Origin: Betaproteobacteria bacterium
GTDB lineage: Bacteria > Pseudomonadota > Gammaproteobacteria > Burkholderiales > SG8-39
Direction of reading: 5' to 3'
Assembly: GCA_029883975.1 (NCBI GenBank)
Contig: JAOUIL010000029.1
Location: 1 to 35,058, forward strand
Length of the DNA stretch: 35,058 nt
In this document: positions 10,308 to 17,614 of the stretch, piece by piece
How positions within the stretch are numbered: position 1 is the stretch's first letter
Layout of the letters: each line of letters opens with the position of its first letter
Program-made: the position numbers and the translations under genes
The notes under the pieces: model-generated
Told to the model about the DNA's origin: nothing
The model's input: the letters and a program-made list of their open reading frames with translations, nothing else
Databases searched by the model: none

Positions 10308-11318
10308 CTACGACCGGCCGATGACTTTGTCAGCGCGCACGAGAAGCGAATGCGGAATGGAAACGCCGATGGCCGCAGCGGTCCCGAGGTTCACGGCGAG
10401 CTCGTACTTCGACGGCAACTCGACGGGCAGCTCGCCTGCAGGCGAGCCTCGCAGGACGCGGTCGACGAGGTGGGCCGCCCGCTCCAGGACCTCCGCCAGC
10501 TGCAGGCCATAGGACACGAGCCCGCCTGCGTCGACGAACGCGCGCTCGGTGTATCCCGCAGGAATGCGCAGGCGATTGGCGAATCCAGCGATCCGGCGCC
10601 GCTCGCGGACCGTCACCGTCGTGCCCGCCGCATGGAACACCTCGGGCTTCCATGCATCAATGGCGTCGAACGCGCCCTCGAGATCGTCCTGGCGCTCGAC
10701 GGCGAACACGCGCAGCTCGAAACCGAGCTCTGCAGCCACTTCCCGCATTCTGGGAAGGAGCTCGATCGGCCGGCCGTGGATCGAGAAGGTGGCAGACGGG
10801 GTCTCGAGGCTGGCAAGCCGTCGGGCGCCGGGCGCGATCTCGCGCAGGATCTCGAAGATCTTGGGGCGCAGCCCGCCGACCGTCGTATATGCGACTCCGG
10901 TGACGTTGCCTCCGGGACGCGAGAGCGAGGGCACGACGCCCTGCTCCAGCGGGTACGGGACGTTTGAGAACACGATCGGGATCGACCGGGTCGCGCGCAA
11001 CGCGGCCACGGTGGCCTTGAAGCCGAATGTCCAGATCGCGTCGAGTCGTCTGGTCACCAGCGCCGCCGCGAGCTCGGGCAGCAGATCCTCCCTCCCGTCG
11101 CCGTAGGCGCGCTCGATGCGCAGGTTCCGGCCCTCCTCCCAGCCAAGCGCGCGCAGGCGGTTGGTGAACGGGTTGTCGGCGATGAACTTCGGTGCAGGTC
11201 GAGGATGGGGGCTGAGGATTCCCAGCACGGGCAGTCGGGTGGGCTCCTGCGAGCGCAAGAGCGGCGCGACCGCGAGCGTGGCAGCCGCCAGCACGACCCG
11301 GCGGCGCAACGCGGTCAC
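10308..11318 (-). CDS. ABC_sub_bind substrate-binding protein (paralogue C)
   Basis: A 336-residue paralogue. I place the start at GTG 11318, which overlaps the TGA of paralogue D by 4 nt (GTGA); upstream extension in this frame only reads paralogue D out of frame. The signal is RRRVVLAAATLAVAPLLRS, twin-arginine-like. The mature part has [19 protein letters not shown], nearly the same stretch as in paralogue A, then RPGGNVTGVAY, DAGGLVSYG and LLVRADKVIG. The C-terminus is slightly longer (GRS) than the usual VIE ending. It is the last gene of the unit that starts with the lipoprotein at 12926-13564. A TTG at 11309 is an alternative start. Confidence 0.92.
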   Translation of the reverse strand: MTALRRRVVLAAATLAVAPLLRSQEPTRLPVLGILSPHPRPAPKFIADNPFTNRLRALGWEEGRNLRIERAYGDGREDLLPELAAALVTRRLDAIWTFGFKATVAALRATRSIPIVFSNVPYPLEQGVVPSLSRPGGNVTGVAYTTVGGLRPKIFEILREIAPGARRLASLETPSATFSIHGRPIELLPRMREVAAELGFELRVFAVERQDDLEGAFDAIDAWKPEVFHAAGTTVTVRERRRIAGFANRLRIPAGYTERAFVDAGGLVSYGLQLAEVLERAAHLVDRVLRGSPAGELPVELPSKYELAVNLGTAAAIGVSIPHSLLVRADKVIGRS

Positions 11319-12304
11319 TCTATCACCCGGTCGGCGCGCAGGAGCAGGCTGTCGGGCACCGTGAAGCCCATCGCGCGCGCGGTGCCGGCGTGGATTAGGA
11401 GCGCGAACTTGGTCGGCAGGTCGACCGGCATCTCGGCAGGGTTCTCGCCCTTGAGGATCCGGTCGATATGCGTGACCGCCTTTTCCACCAGGTGCTTCGG
11501 AACCGGCGTGTACGAAAGAAGACCTCCGGCGTCCAGCACGTATGCGGGGCTGGTGCCGATGGACACGAGCTTGTGGCTGCGCGCGAACGCCCCGATGTCT
11601 CGCATGCGGACTTCGAGAGCAGGACTGACCACAACGAAGAGAGCGTCTGGCCTGCTGGCGGCCACCTGCTCCAGAGCCGTCGGAACATGCTCGGCGTGCG
11701 TCACGTCGAATCGCTCCAGCCTCAGGCCCAGCGCTTGCGCCGCCCGGTCGAACGCGAGCGTCAAGGAGACGGGCCGCGACGATGGATTCGCGAGAGAGGC
11801 GACGCGAACCGCAGAGGGCTTCACCTCCTTGAGAATCTGCAGCTGCTTGGCAATCGTGTCCGGACTCAGGTACGCCGTGCCTGTGACGTTGGCGCCGGGG
11901 CGTGCCACGCTCGCGACCAGGCCCGTCTCGACAGGAGCGATCCCGTACAGCATCACTATCGGAATCGTGGAGCTCACCCGCATGGCCGCGACGGTCTCGT
12001 GGTTCGACCACGCAACGATGAGCTCGACGTCCCTGCCGGCGAGATCCTCCGTGAGCGCGCGCACACTCGCCGGATTGCCGTCTCCCCATCGCCACTCGAC
12101 GACGAGGTTCCGGCCGATCTCGTAGCCGGACGCGCCCAGTGCTTCGCGCAACGTGGCCTCGGTCCAGCGCGCCCGCTCGTGACCGGCCGGCAGGCCGGAG
12201 AGGAAACCGATGCGGCGTGCTCTCGGCTGCCCCCGCGCGCAGAGCGGCGCGGCAGCGAGCGCGCTCGCCCCGAGCAGGAACCGCCGACGACCGGTGCGCT
12301 GCAC
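11315..12304 (-). CDS. ABC_sub_bind substrate-binding protein (paralogue D)
   Basis: A 329-residue paralogue. The GTG start at 12304 is preceded by GGGAGGAGAG and followed directly by the twin-arginine-like signal TGRRRFLLGASALAAAPL. Mature-domain hallmarks are IGRNLVVEWRWGDGN, RPGANVTGTAY, DAGGLLSYT and [10 protein letters not shown]. The binding-site region (WSNHETVAAM, MLYGIAPVE) differs from A and C, so it may read another ligand. Its ribosome binding site and first bases resemble those of paralogue B, and the preceding intergenic hairpin is shared with B. It overlaps paralogue C by GTGA. Confidence 0.92.
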   Translation of the reverse strand: MQRTGRRRFLLGASALAAAPLCARGQPRARRIGFLSGLPAGHERARWTEATLREALGASGYEIGRNLVVEWRWGDGNPASVRALTEDLAGRDVELIVAWSNHETVAAMRVSSTIPIVMLYGIAPVETGLVASVARPGANVTGTAYLSPDTIAKQLQILKEVKPSAVRVASLANPSSRPVSLTLAFDRAAQALGLRLERFDVTHAEHVPTALEQVAASRPDALFVVVSPALEVRMRDIGAFARSHKLVSIGTSPAYVLDAGGLLSYTPVPKHLVEKAVTHIDRILKGENPAEMPVDLPTKFALLIHAGTARAMGFTVPDSLLLRADRVIE

Positions 12305-12325
12305 CTCTCCTCCCGAAAGGACGAC

Positions 12326-12353
12326 GCCCGGCGGCCAGTCTACGCCGCCGGGC
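12326..12353 (-). other. Perfect operon-internal hairpin in front of paralogue D
   Basis: Arms GCCCGGCGGC (12326-12335) and GCCGCCGGGC (12344-12353) form a perfect 10-bp GC stem with an 8-nt loop. There is no T-tract, so it is not a classical terminator. It lies in the 65-nt gap between the exported protein at 12370-12900 and paralogue D. A diverged version is at 9235-9262 in the equivalent position. Confidence 0.7.
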
Positions 12354-12369
12354 GCCAACCGGAAGTTGC

Positions 12370-12900
12370 TCACTGCTCGAACCAGTACTCGCCCTCGGTC
12401 TGCGTGCCGCTCGTCTTCGTCTTCAGGTCGCTGAAGCCGGTGGTGAACAGCGTGCCGCGCAGGCCCTTGAACTTTCCCGTGCCGCCGTTCAGCTTCTCCA
12501 CGGCGGTGTAGCTCGTGGTCCTCGCGCCATCCGCGCCGATGGTGGTGGGGGCCATGATGTCCATGCGCGAGTAGACCTTGTCGCCGTTCTCGAGAGCCCA
12601 CACCCGGTAGAGGAACGCGTTGCCGGTCCCGCCGACGTAGTCCGAGACGAGGATGCCGCGGATCTCGCGCGCCTTGACGCCGTCGAGCACCGGCGCCTCG
12701 TCGCCGAAAGTGGACTGAGCTTCGGCGAGTCGCAACTGATGCCCCGAAACGTCGCCCACGTCCATCTGGTGCGTCTGCATGAACTTGGTGGTCCCGGGCG
12801 GCGGCTTGAAGAAGTACTTGTGCTTCTGCTGCGCGAGCGTCTCGCCGGCCACAAGGGCGAAAAGAGTTGCCAACACGGTGGCAGCAATTCCGCGTTTCAT
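12370..12900 (-). CDS. Exported protein of unknown function, beta-barrel-like GGTGK motif
   Basis: 176 residues. A Sec signal (about 1-23) ends ETLA before QQKHKY. The mature protein is rich in Gly, Thr and aromatic residues in an alternating pattern suggestive of beta-strands. It contains EKLNGGTGKFKGLRG, like the motif in the exported protein at 9300-9782, which supports distant relationship. There are no Cys in the mature part, unlike that protein. The ATG has an AAGGAGAC site. It lies 25 nt after the lipoprotein gene 12926-13564 and before paralogues D and C, so the four form one unit. No enzymatic motif is seen. Confidence 0.8.
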   Translation of the reverse strand: MKRGIAATVLATLFALVAGETLAQQKHKYFFKPPPGTTKFMQTHQMDVGDVSGHQLRLAEAQSTFGDEAPVLDGVKAREIRGILVSDYVGGTGNAFLYRVWALENGDKVYSRMDIMAPTTIGADGARTTSYTAVEKLNGGTGKFKGLRGTLFTTGFSDLKTKTSGTQTEGEYWFEQ

Positions 12901-12925
12901 CGCTTGTCTCCTTCCTGTTGGCTAC

Positions 12926-13564
12926 CTACCGATTCGTGTTTACCGACAGAAGCTCGGCGTCCTGGGTTCCAGCCCCCATCGGGTGCTTCTCCGAGCGCCG
13001 ATTGCTCCACTTCACGAAGATGCCGGTGTCCGGATTGATCCAGTTCATGCCCGTGGCTCCCAGGCTGTCCTGGTACGAGACGCGGAACGCCTTGAACGTG
13101 CCAGCGGGCACCGTGACGTCCTCGTAGGCCTCGACTTTCCAGGTCGACTGGAAGGGCAGCACCCGCTTCTGGGCATGCATGGTCAGGCGCACTTCCTTGG
13201 TCGTGGTCTTGCCGACCTTCATCGGGTAGCCGACCGTCATGGACGGCTCGAAGGTGAAGATCGGCGACTCGCCCTTGAACTGCCCGACCCAGCCGCCGCC
13301 GCTGTCGAGCATGCTGGTCTGCCCGGTGGAGCGCTCGTGCGCGAACAGAGTCCGGCCCATCACGCTGCGCTCGCCGAGGTACTTGCTCACCTCCCGGAAG
13401 CTCTTGCCGTAGCTGCCGGTCTGCCGGATGTCGCGCTCATAGGTCGTGCCGACCGGCGGCGGCGAGTAGCGCTCGGCCTGCGGCTCGAGCAGGGCACAGC
13501 TCGCGAGCATGGTTGCCGCCAGCCCCAGGGTTGCGTGGCGCAGTCTTATGTTGAGAAGAAGCAT
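12926..13564 (-). CDS. Predicted lipoprotein of unknown function (212 residues)
   Basis: The N-terminus has a hydrophobic stretch followed by MLASC, a good lipobox with the lipidated Cys near residue 23. The mature region contains YEDVTVPAGTFKAFRVSYQ and NWINPDTGIFVKW, a pattern seen in periplasmic beta-rich domains that bind or carry hydrophobic groups, but I do not recognise a named family. The ATG has a strong AAAGGAGGGAG site. It is the first gene of unit 3, downstream of the module promoter 13660-13699 and the shared leader. It probably sits at the inner face of the outer membrane, since no Asp follows the Cys (residue +2 is Ala). Confidence 0.82.
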   Translation of the reverse strand: MLLLNIRLRHATLGLAATMLASCALLEPQAERYSPPPVGTTYERDIRQTGSYGKSFREVSKYLGERSVMGRTLFAHERSTGQTSMLDSGGGWVGQFKGESPIFTFEPSMTVGYPMKVGKTTTKEVRLTMHAQKRVLPFQSTWKVEAYEDVTVPAGTFKAFRVSYQDSLGATGMNWINPDTGIFVKWSNRRSEKHPMGAGTQDAELLSVNTNR

Positions 13565-13659
13565 CGGTCTCCCTCCTTTGTCCGGGCGGCTTGGGTGCGA
13601 TGCAGCGCCGCCCCACCCTTTGGCGGCGTGGAGGGATCATGTTGATGAGCGCCGCCCCT
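13565..13659 (-). repeat. Shared 5' leader, copy for the 212-residue lipoprotein
   Basis: A 95-nt leader. In message sense it holds CTCCACGCCGCCAAAGGGTG, which forms a stem CGCCGCC/GGCGGCG, then CCAAGCCGCCC and an AAAGGAGGGAG site. It aligns with the leaders at 10160-10252 and 9783-9877. Confidence 0.65.
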
Positions 13660-13699
13660 GTCCGCGCACTCTTGCGCCGCCCGGCTGTGACGTATTCAC
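13660..13699 (-). promoter_or_regulatory. Composite promoter module (unit 3)
   Basis: On the minus strand it reads GTGAATACGTCAC (13687-13699), flanked by T and A to give a 15-bp near-palindrome. Then come 13 bp and the box AAGAGTGCGCGGAC (13660-13673), the least conserved of the four boxes. It is upstream of the lipoprotein/exported protein/paralogue D/paralogue C unit. Confidence 0.65.
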
Positions 13700-13719
13700 A
13701 AGCGGGCGGCGCCGCTGGG

Positions 13720-14739
13720 CTACTCGATGACCCTGTCCGCGCGCAGAAGGATCGGCTGCGGCACCACCACGCCGATCGCCCGCGCGCTCCTCAGGTTGAC
13801 GACCAGCTCGAACTTCGTCGGCCGCTCGATGGGCAGATCGCCCGGCCTCGCGCCCCGCAGGATCCGGTCGACGTAGTGCGCCAAGCGCCGAAACAGGTCC
13901 GGGACGCTCATGCCGAAGGACAGCAGCCCGCCCGAGTCGGCCATCTCCTGATACGGGAAGATCCCCGGCAGCCGATGGGCAAGTGCGAACTCGGCGATCT
14001 CGCGGCGGTGCGCGAAGGTCTCTGCGCTGAACGAAGCGAACAGCGCGTCGGGAGGGCGAGCGGCGATGCTTGCGAACGCGCCGGAGTAGTCCGCGGGGGT
14101 GTGCGGCACGTGCTCCAGGATCACGCCGAACTGCGCCGCGGCGCGCCGGACCGCCAGCGCGTACGGCACTTCCCATGCCGCGTGGGTCGCCAGGTAGGCG
14201 ACACGGCGCGCAGCCGGCAGGACGGCCTTCAGCAGCTCGAGGCGCTTGACCTCGATTTCCGGGCTGACGTCGATCGTGAGCCCGGTGAAATTGCCGCCGG
14301 GCTTCGCCAGGCTGACGACCAGGCCGGCGCGGTCCGGCTCGCTGGATGCGATCATCACGAACGGCACCGAGCCTGCCGCCGCTCTTGCGCTTGCATACAG
14401 CGCGTTGTTTCCCGCGGCGACGATGACATCGACGTTCAGTCGCGCCAGCTCGGCGACGATCTCCGGATAGCGCGCGAAATCTCCCGCCGCGGTCCTGCGC
14501 AGCAGCAGGAGGTTGCGGCCCTCTGCATACCCTCGCGAGCGCATCTCGCGCAGGAACGCGCCGACCCCCGGGTGCCTGGGCTCCGCGCCGAGCATCTCCT
14601 CCAGGGGCGAAGTGGTGAGGATAATCCCGACGCGGCGCGCGCTCGCGGGCTGCTGCGCTCGCCCGGCGGCGGGCAGCACGGCGAGCGCGCCCAGGCGCGC
14701 GAGGAACGCGCGGCGACGCGCTCCCCTGGCCAGGGTCAA
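13720..14739 (-). CDS. ABC_sub_bind substrate-binding protein (paralogue E)
   Basis: A 339-residue paralogue. I choose TTG at 14739, whose last two bases overlap the TGA stop of the cupin-like gene (TTGA). It is followed by LARGARRRAFLARLGALAVL, a twin-arginine-like signal ending near GRAQQ. The mature part has GYAEGRNLLLLRR, KPGGNFTGLTIDVS, DSGGLLSFG and LLRADRVIE. The ligand-domain middle (AGNNALYASARAA, MIASSEPDRAG) departs from A-D. Downstream is the 13660-13699 promoter of the next unit, so it ends its own transcript. A downstream in-frame start would cut into the signal. Confidence 0.9.
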   Translation of the reverse strand: MTLARGARRRAFLARLGALAVLPAAGRAQQPASARRVGIILTTSPLEEMLGAEPRHPGVGAFLREMRSRGYAEGRNLLLLRRTAAGDFARYPEIVAELARLNVDVIVAAGNNALYASARAAAGSVPFVMIASSEPDRAGLVVSLAKPGGNFTGLTIDVSPEIEVKRLELLKAVLPAARRVAYLATHAAWEVPYALAVRRAAAQFGVILEHVPHTPADYSGAFASIAARPPDALFASFSAETFAHRREIAEFALAHRLPGIFPYQEMADSGGLLSFGMSVPDLFRRLAHYVDRILRGARPGDLPIERPTKFELVVNLRSARAIGVVVPQPILLRADRVIE

Positions 14740-15458
14740 AGGATCTCGACTTCGACCAGGTCGACCGGCGCCGTGCCCTCGTTCTTTAGCCGCAACGTCT
14801 CGCCCGCGTCGAGCCATCGGAAGTGCCCCGTCTCGAAGTCCCAGTATCTCGCCGGCTTGCCGTCGGCGTGCTCGCTGACCCGGCCGGACGTTATCGCGAA
14901 TACCGCGGTGTTGGCCGGCCGCAGGAAGGCGCCGGTGGACTCGCCGGGGCCGAGCGTGAGCCGGTACGCGCGGCCGCGCGGGCTCTGCCTCACGAGCTTG
15001 AACGGCGGCCCCTGGCGCTCCGCCACGCCCTGCGCGCTCGGGGAGGCGGCCGACAGCACCTCGAGGGCGATGACATGGAAGCCCGCGTCGCTGGTGGCGC
15101 CGATGCGATGCGTGTACGGTCCCTTCTCGACCGACGCGAAGCCGACGGCACCGGCCGGGATCTTGAGGATTGCGGGCTTTCCGCCATGCGGCTCGTTCGT
15201 AATCTCGGCGGGCCGGAAGATGATCGAGTAGCTGTCGGCGCGGCGCTCGTGCCACAGCGTCGTCTGACCCTTCGCGAGCTTCACTTCGTACATGCGAACC
15301 CTGCCGTTGTCGAACCGGATCCGGTGCTCGGGCTCGGACGTTATCGGGACGACTTCCCCCGCCGGCTGCGCGTAGGAAGCCGTCGACAGCGCGATCGCAA
15401 CGCAGTGCAGGGCAGTCAGTCGGGCTGCAGATATGAATTTCGTGTAAGTCGCTTGCAT
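14736..15458 (-). CDS. Exported cupin-like protein (possible bicupin)
   Basis: 240 residues from ATG 15458; an ATG further upstream at 15551 is rejected because it lies inside the promoter module and before the AAAGGGGGAGA site. The signal peptide ends STASYAQ before PAGEVV. The mature protein looks like two similar halves, each with strand-rich cupin character: EHRIRFDNGRVRMYEVKLA with LWHERRADSYS, and RAYRLTLGPGESTGAF with the C-terminal LRLKNEGTAPVDLVEVEI. His residues in WHERR and YTHRIG are candidate metal ligands. It is first in unit 2, coupled to paralogue E. It may process or bind the ligand delivered to the binding protein; this is a guess from pairing. Confidence 0.8.
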   Translation of the reverse strand: MQATYTKFISAARLTALHCVAIALSTASYAQPAGEVVPITSEPEHRIRFDNGRVRMYEVKLAKGQTTLWHERRADSYSIIFRPAEITNEPHGGKPAILKIPAGAVGFASVEKGPYTHRIGATSDAGFHVIALEVLSAASPSAQGVAERQGPPFKLVRQSPRGRAYRLTLGPGESTGAFLRPANTAVFAITSGRVSEHADGKPARYWDFETGHFRWLDAGETLRLKNEGTAPVDLVEVEIL

Positions 15459-15524
15459 GTCTCCCCCTTTGGTCACGCCTTGTTGGCGTCGGTGGAGAGA
15501 GTGTTGCGCCCGGCGGTCGGGCGG

Positions 15525-15564
15525 GTCGCCGCACTTTGACGGCACACCCATGTGACTTATTCAC
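15525..15564 (-). promoter_or_regulatory. Composite promoter module (unit 2)
   Basis: On the minus strand it reads GTGAATAAGTCAC (15552-15564), then 13 bp, then the consensus box CAAAGTGCGGCGAC (15525-15538). The leader to the ATG at 15458 is 66 nt, shorter than the others and retaining only the CTCTCCACCGACGCC and AAAGGGGGAGA parts. Confidence 0.7.
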
Positions 15565-15592
15565 CCCCGCCGCGCACGCAGCCAAGTCGCAT

Positions 15593-16582
15593 TCAATCGA
15601 TAACCCGGTCAGCTCGCAGCAGCACCGATTGCGGCACGGCAAGCCCCAGCGCCTTCGCCGTGCCGGCGTTGACGACGAGCTGGAAGTTCGTCGGCTGCTC
15701 GATCGGCAGGTCGCCCGGGTACGCGCCGCGAAAGATCTTATCGACGAGGGCCGCCACTTGACGGTAGACGTCCTCGAGGCTCGCCGCGTAGGCGAACAGC
15801 ACACCGCGCGGCACGTTGCCGACGACGTAGCTCGTCAACGGAATGCGCAGCCGCAGGACGTTCTCGAACAGCAGGTCGCGGAACGCGAACAGCACGGGCG
15901 TCGGGCAGGGGAGCAGCGCGTCCGGCGGATCGCGCTCCATCCGCGCGAAGGCCTCCTCGATGTCGGCGCGGTTCGAGACATAGTACGGCACCAGCGTGCA
16001 GCCGAGGTCGAGCGCCGCGCCGACCGAATGCGCCTCGGCGATCCGGCAGCCGCTCGAGTTCCGGTCCACCAGTTGCCCGACCTTGCGCAGCCGGGGAAGA
16101 ATCTCGCGCAGGATCTCCATGTGCTTCCCGGGCAGCTGCTCATTGAGCTGCGCGATGCCGGTCACGTTCATCCCGGGCCGGGGCAGGCTCACCGCCAGTC
16201 CCGCTTTCACGGGGTCGAGCGCGCCGACCAGCACGATCGGAACGGTCTTCGTCCTCGACCGGATCACCTGCGCGATCGACTCCCAGGCGAGGAAGGCGTC
16301 GGGTTTGCGCGCCAAGGCCTGGTCGACCACCGCGGGAAGATCGCTCCCGTCGCGCTCCGTAGCCAGCACCTCGAGAGCGAAGTTCCTGCCCTCGACCCAG
16401 CCGTGCTCGCGCATCGTCGCGACGAAGACTTTGCGCACCGAGTCTCGCTCCGACGATTCCGGGACAACCCAGATTACCCGGTAGACGCGGTCGTTCCGGG
16501 CGCGAGCCGGGATCTGCGCGAGCAGCGCGGCCAGCGTCCCGCCGGCGACCGCCAGAAACCGTCTGCGCGCGATCGCGCCCAT
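15593..16582 (-). CDS. ABC_sub_bind substrate-binding protein (paralogue F)
   Basis: A 329-residue paralogue starting at ATG 16582 after GGGGAGGGGC. The signal IARRRFLAVAGGTLAALLA is Tat-like and ends near PARARND. Hallmarks are HGWVEGRNFALEVL, RPGMNVTGIAQL and LLRADRVID at the C-terminus. The usual EAGGLLSYG segment is replaced by NVPRGVLFAYAAS, making F the most divergent of the six. It is a single-gene unit (unit 1), head-to-head with the Crp/Fnr gene across 172 bp that contain a clear -10 and a palindromic operator. This gene is the best candidate for direct regulation by that protein. Confidence 0.92.
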   Translation of the reverse strand: MGAIARRRFLAVAGGTLAALLAQIPARARNDRVYRVIWVVPESSERDSVRKVFVATMREHGWVEGRNFALEVLATERDGSDLPAVVDQALARKPDAFLAWESIAQVIRSRTKTVPIVLVGALDPVKAGLAVSLPRPGMNVTGIAQLNEQLPGKHMEILREILPRLRKVGQLVDRNSSGCRIAEAHSVGAALDLGCTLVPYYVSNRADIEEAFARMERDPPDALLPCPTPVLFAFRDLLFENVLRLRIPLTSYVVGNVPRGVLFAYAASLEDVYRQVAALVDKIFRGAYPGDLPIEQPTNFQLVVNAGTAKALGLAVPQSVLLRADRVID

Positions 16583-16610
16583 GCCCCTCCCCGGAAAGAG
16601 CTTGGCGCGG

Positions 16611-16653
16611 ACTATAGCCCTGGCCCGGCGTCCGCGGGTTGTGACCGATTCAC
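16611..16653 (-). promoter_or_regulatory. Promoter of paralogue F with -10 box and operator (unit 1)
   Basis: The -10 hexamer TATAGT is at 16611-16616 on the minus strand. The palindrome GTGAATCGGTCAC is at 16641-16653. With transcription starting near 16604 the palindrome centre is near -43, close to the -41.5 of class II Crp activation. The 14-bp box of the other modules is absent. The same site is 101 bp upstream of the Crp/Fnr start codon, so autoregulation is possible. Confidence 0.65.
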
Positions 16654-16754
16654 CTTTTCCCAGCGCAGTAGGGCGCAGACTAGCCGAGCCGTCCGTCGCT
16701 AGCTTGCAGCATGCGCCGCGCCAGCCGCACAATGCCCGCAGCCTGCCCGGACCG

Positions 16755-17390
16755 ATGAAACCCGCTACCGTAGAAACCCTGCCCGAACCGCTGTTGGCGG
16801 AGATCGCGCAGCGCGTGCCCTCGCGCACCTACCTGCGCAACGTCATCATCCTCTCCGAGGGCGACGAGGCCGACACGCTCTACGTGCTGCTCTCTGGCCG
16901 CGCCAAGGTGTTCGTGGCCGACGACGAAGGCCACGAGCTGCAGTTGAACCAGCTCGGCCCCGGTGAGTACTTCGGCGACGTGACGCTGGACGGCGGGCCG
17001 CGCTCGGCCTCGGTCATGGCACTCGAGCCCTGCCGCTGCGCGGTGGTCAAGCCCGAGGAGCTGGCGCGCTTCATGACCGACTATCCCGAGTTCGCCGTGC
17101 ACCTCACGCGCAAGCTCGCGCACCGCGTGCGCGCGCTCACCGCGGGCATGCGCGACCTTGCGCTGATGGACGTCTACGGTCGCGTCGCGCGGCTGCTGCT
17201 CGAGCTCGCCGAGGAGACGGACGGCAAGCTCGTCATCGGCGAGAAGCTCACCCAGAAAGACATCGCGCAGCGCGTGGGCGCGTCACGCGAGATGATCAGC
17301 CGGATCTTCTCCGACCTCACCGAGGGCGGCTACGTGAAGAAGGAGGAAGGCCGGCTGGTGATCGTGCGCAAGCCGCCGGCGCGGTGGTGA
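16755..17390 (+). CDS. Crp/Fnr family transcription regulator
   Basis: 211 residues from ATG 16755; an upstream start at 16581 is rejected since it would read through the divergent promoter. A cyclic-nucleotide-binding beta-roll spans about 10-120, with GPGEYFGDVTLDGG and PRSAS. R83-S84 match the Arg-Ser that grip the cyclic phosphate in Crp, and D75 stands where Crp has Glu72. No Fnr-type N-terminal Cys cluster is present. After a dimer helix (about 112-135) a winged helix follows, with HTH about 165-190, KLTQKDIAQRVGASREMIS. The recognition helix has R178-E179 and R183, the R-E-x-x-x-R pattern by which Crp reads GTGA. That agrees with GTGA half-sites in its own upstream region and in the island. 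The cyclic-nucleotide ligand is inferred, not shown. Confidence 0.93.
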   Translation: MKPATVETLPEPLLAEIAQRVPSRTYLRNVIILSEGDEADTLYVLLSGRAKVFVADDEGHELQLNQLGPGEYFGDVTLDGGPRSASVMALEPCRCAVVKPEELARFMTDYPEFAVHLTRKLAHRVRALTAGMRDLALMDVYGRVARLLLELAEETDGKLVIGEKLTQKDIAQRVGASREMISRIFSDLTEGGYVKKEEGRLVIVRKPPARW

Positions 17391-17411
17391 AAATAGGGAC
17401 AGTCCCCATTC
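17391..17411. repeat. REP-like palindrome, hybrid copy 4
   Basis: It directly follows the TGA of the Crp/Fnr gene. The left arm is the A-type AAATAGGGAC and the right arm is the G-type GTCCCCATT with the last base changed to C. It therefore looks like a mixed or decayed copy. Confidence 0.75.
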
Positions 17412-17593
17412 TTCTCGAAGCGGCGGCGGGAGCGGACCCGGCTTCATCGCCGCGTGCCTTGCGCTTTGGAGGAAGAGTGGCTTCCGCTCCGTCGCCGCTG
17501 AAGCCACTGTAGGCCAACTGACGCGCGGCGCTTGCCCAGGCGCGCACACTTTGCGTGTGACTAGGCCAAGCGTGCGGCCAGGCGAAACGGGAT
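17412..17593. other. Spacer between convergent Crp/Fnr and REC-cyclase 2 genes
   Basis: 182 bp bounded by two REP-like palindromes. No ribosome binding site, signal peptide or credible reading frame was seen. There is a GTGTGAC near 17550-17556 but no matching second half-site. Confidence 0.5.
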
Positions 17594-17614
17594 AAATAGG
17601 GACTGTCCCTATTT
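17594..17614. repeat. REP-like perfect palindrome, 'A-type' copy 5
   Basis: Arms AAATAGGGAC and GTCCCTATTT around a central T. It supplies the TAG stop (17609-17611) of REC-cyclase 2. It has an A-run on one side and a T-run on the other of a GC-rich stem, so it could terminate transcription in either direction. Confidence 0.85.

Noticed and set aside
15459-15551. Longer start for the cupin-like gene
   Set aside because: The extension covers the promoter module and lies before a good ribosome site; the signal peptide begins at 15458.
9905-16653. Palindromes as classical Crp sites (GTGA, 6 bp, TCAC)
   Set aside because: Every copy has 5 bp between half-sites, so they are reported as Crp-like with an unusual spacing rather than as canonical sites.
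17412-17593. Possible small gene between the Crp/Fnr and REC-cyclase 2 genes
   Set aside because: Frames there have no ribosome site or recognisable protein features and run through the flanking repeats.
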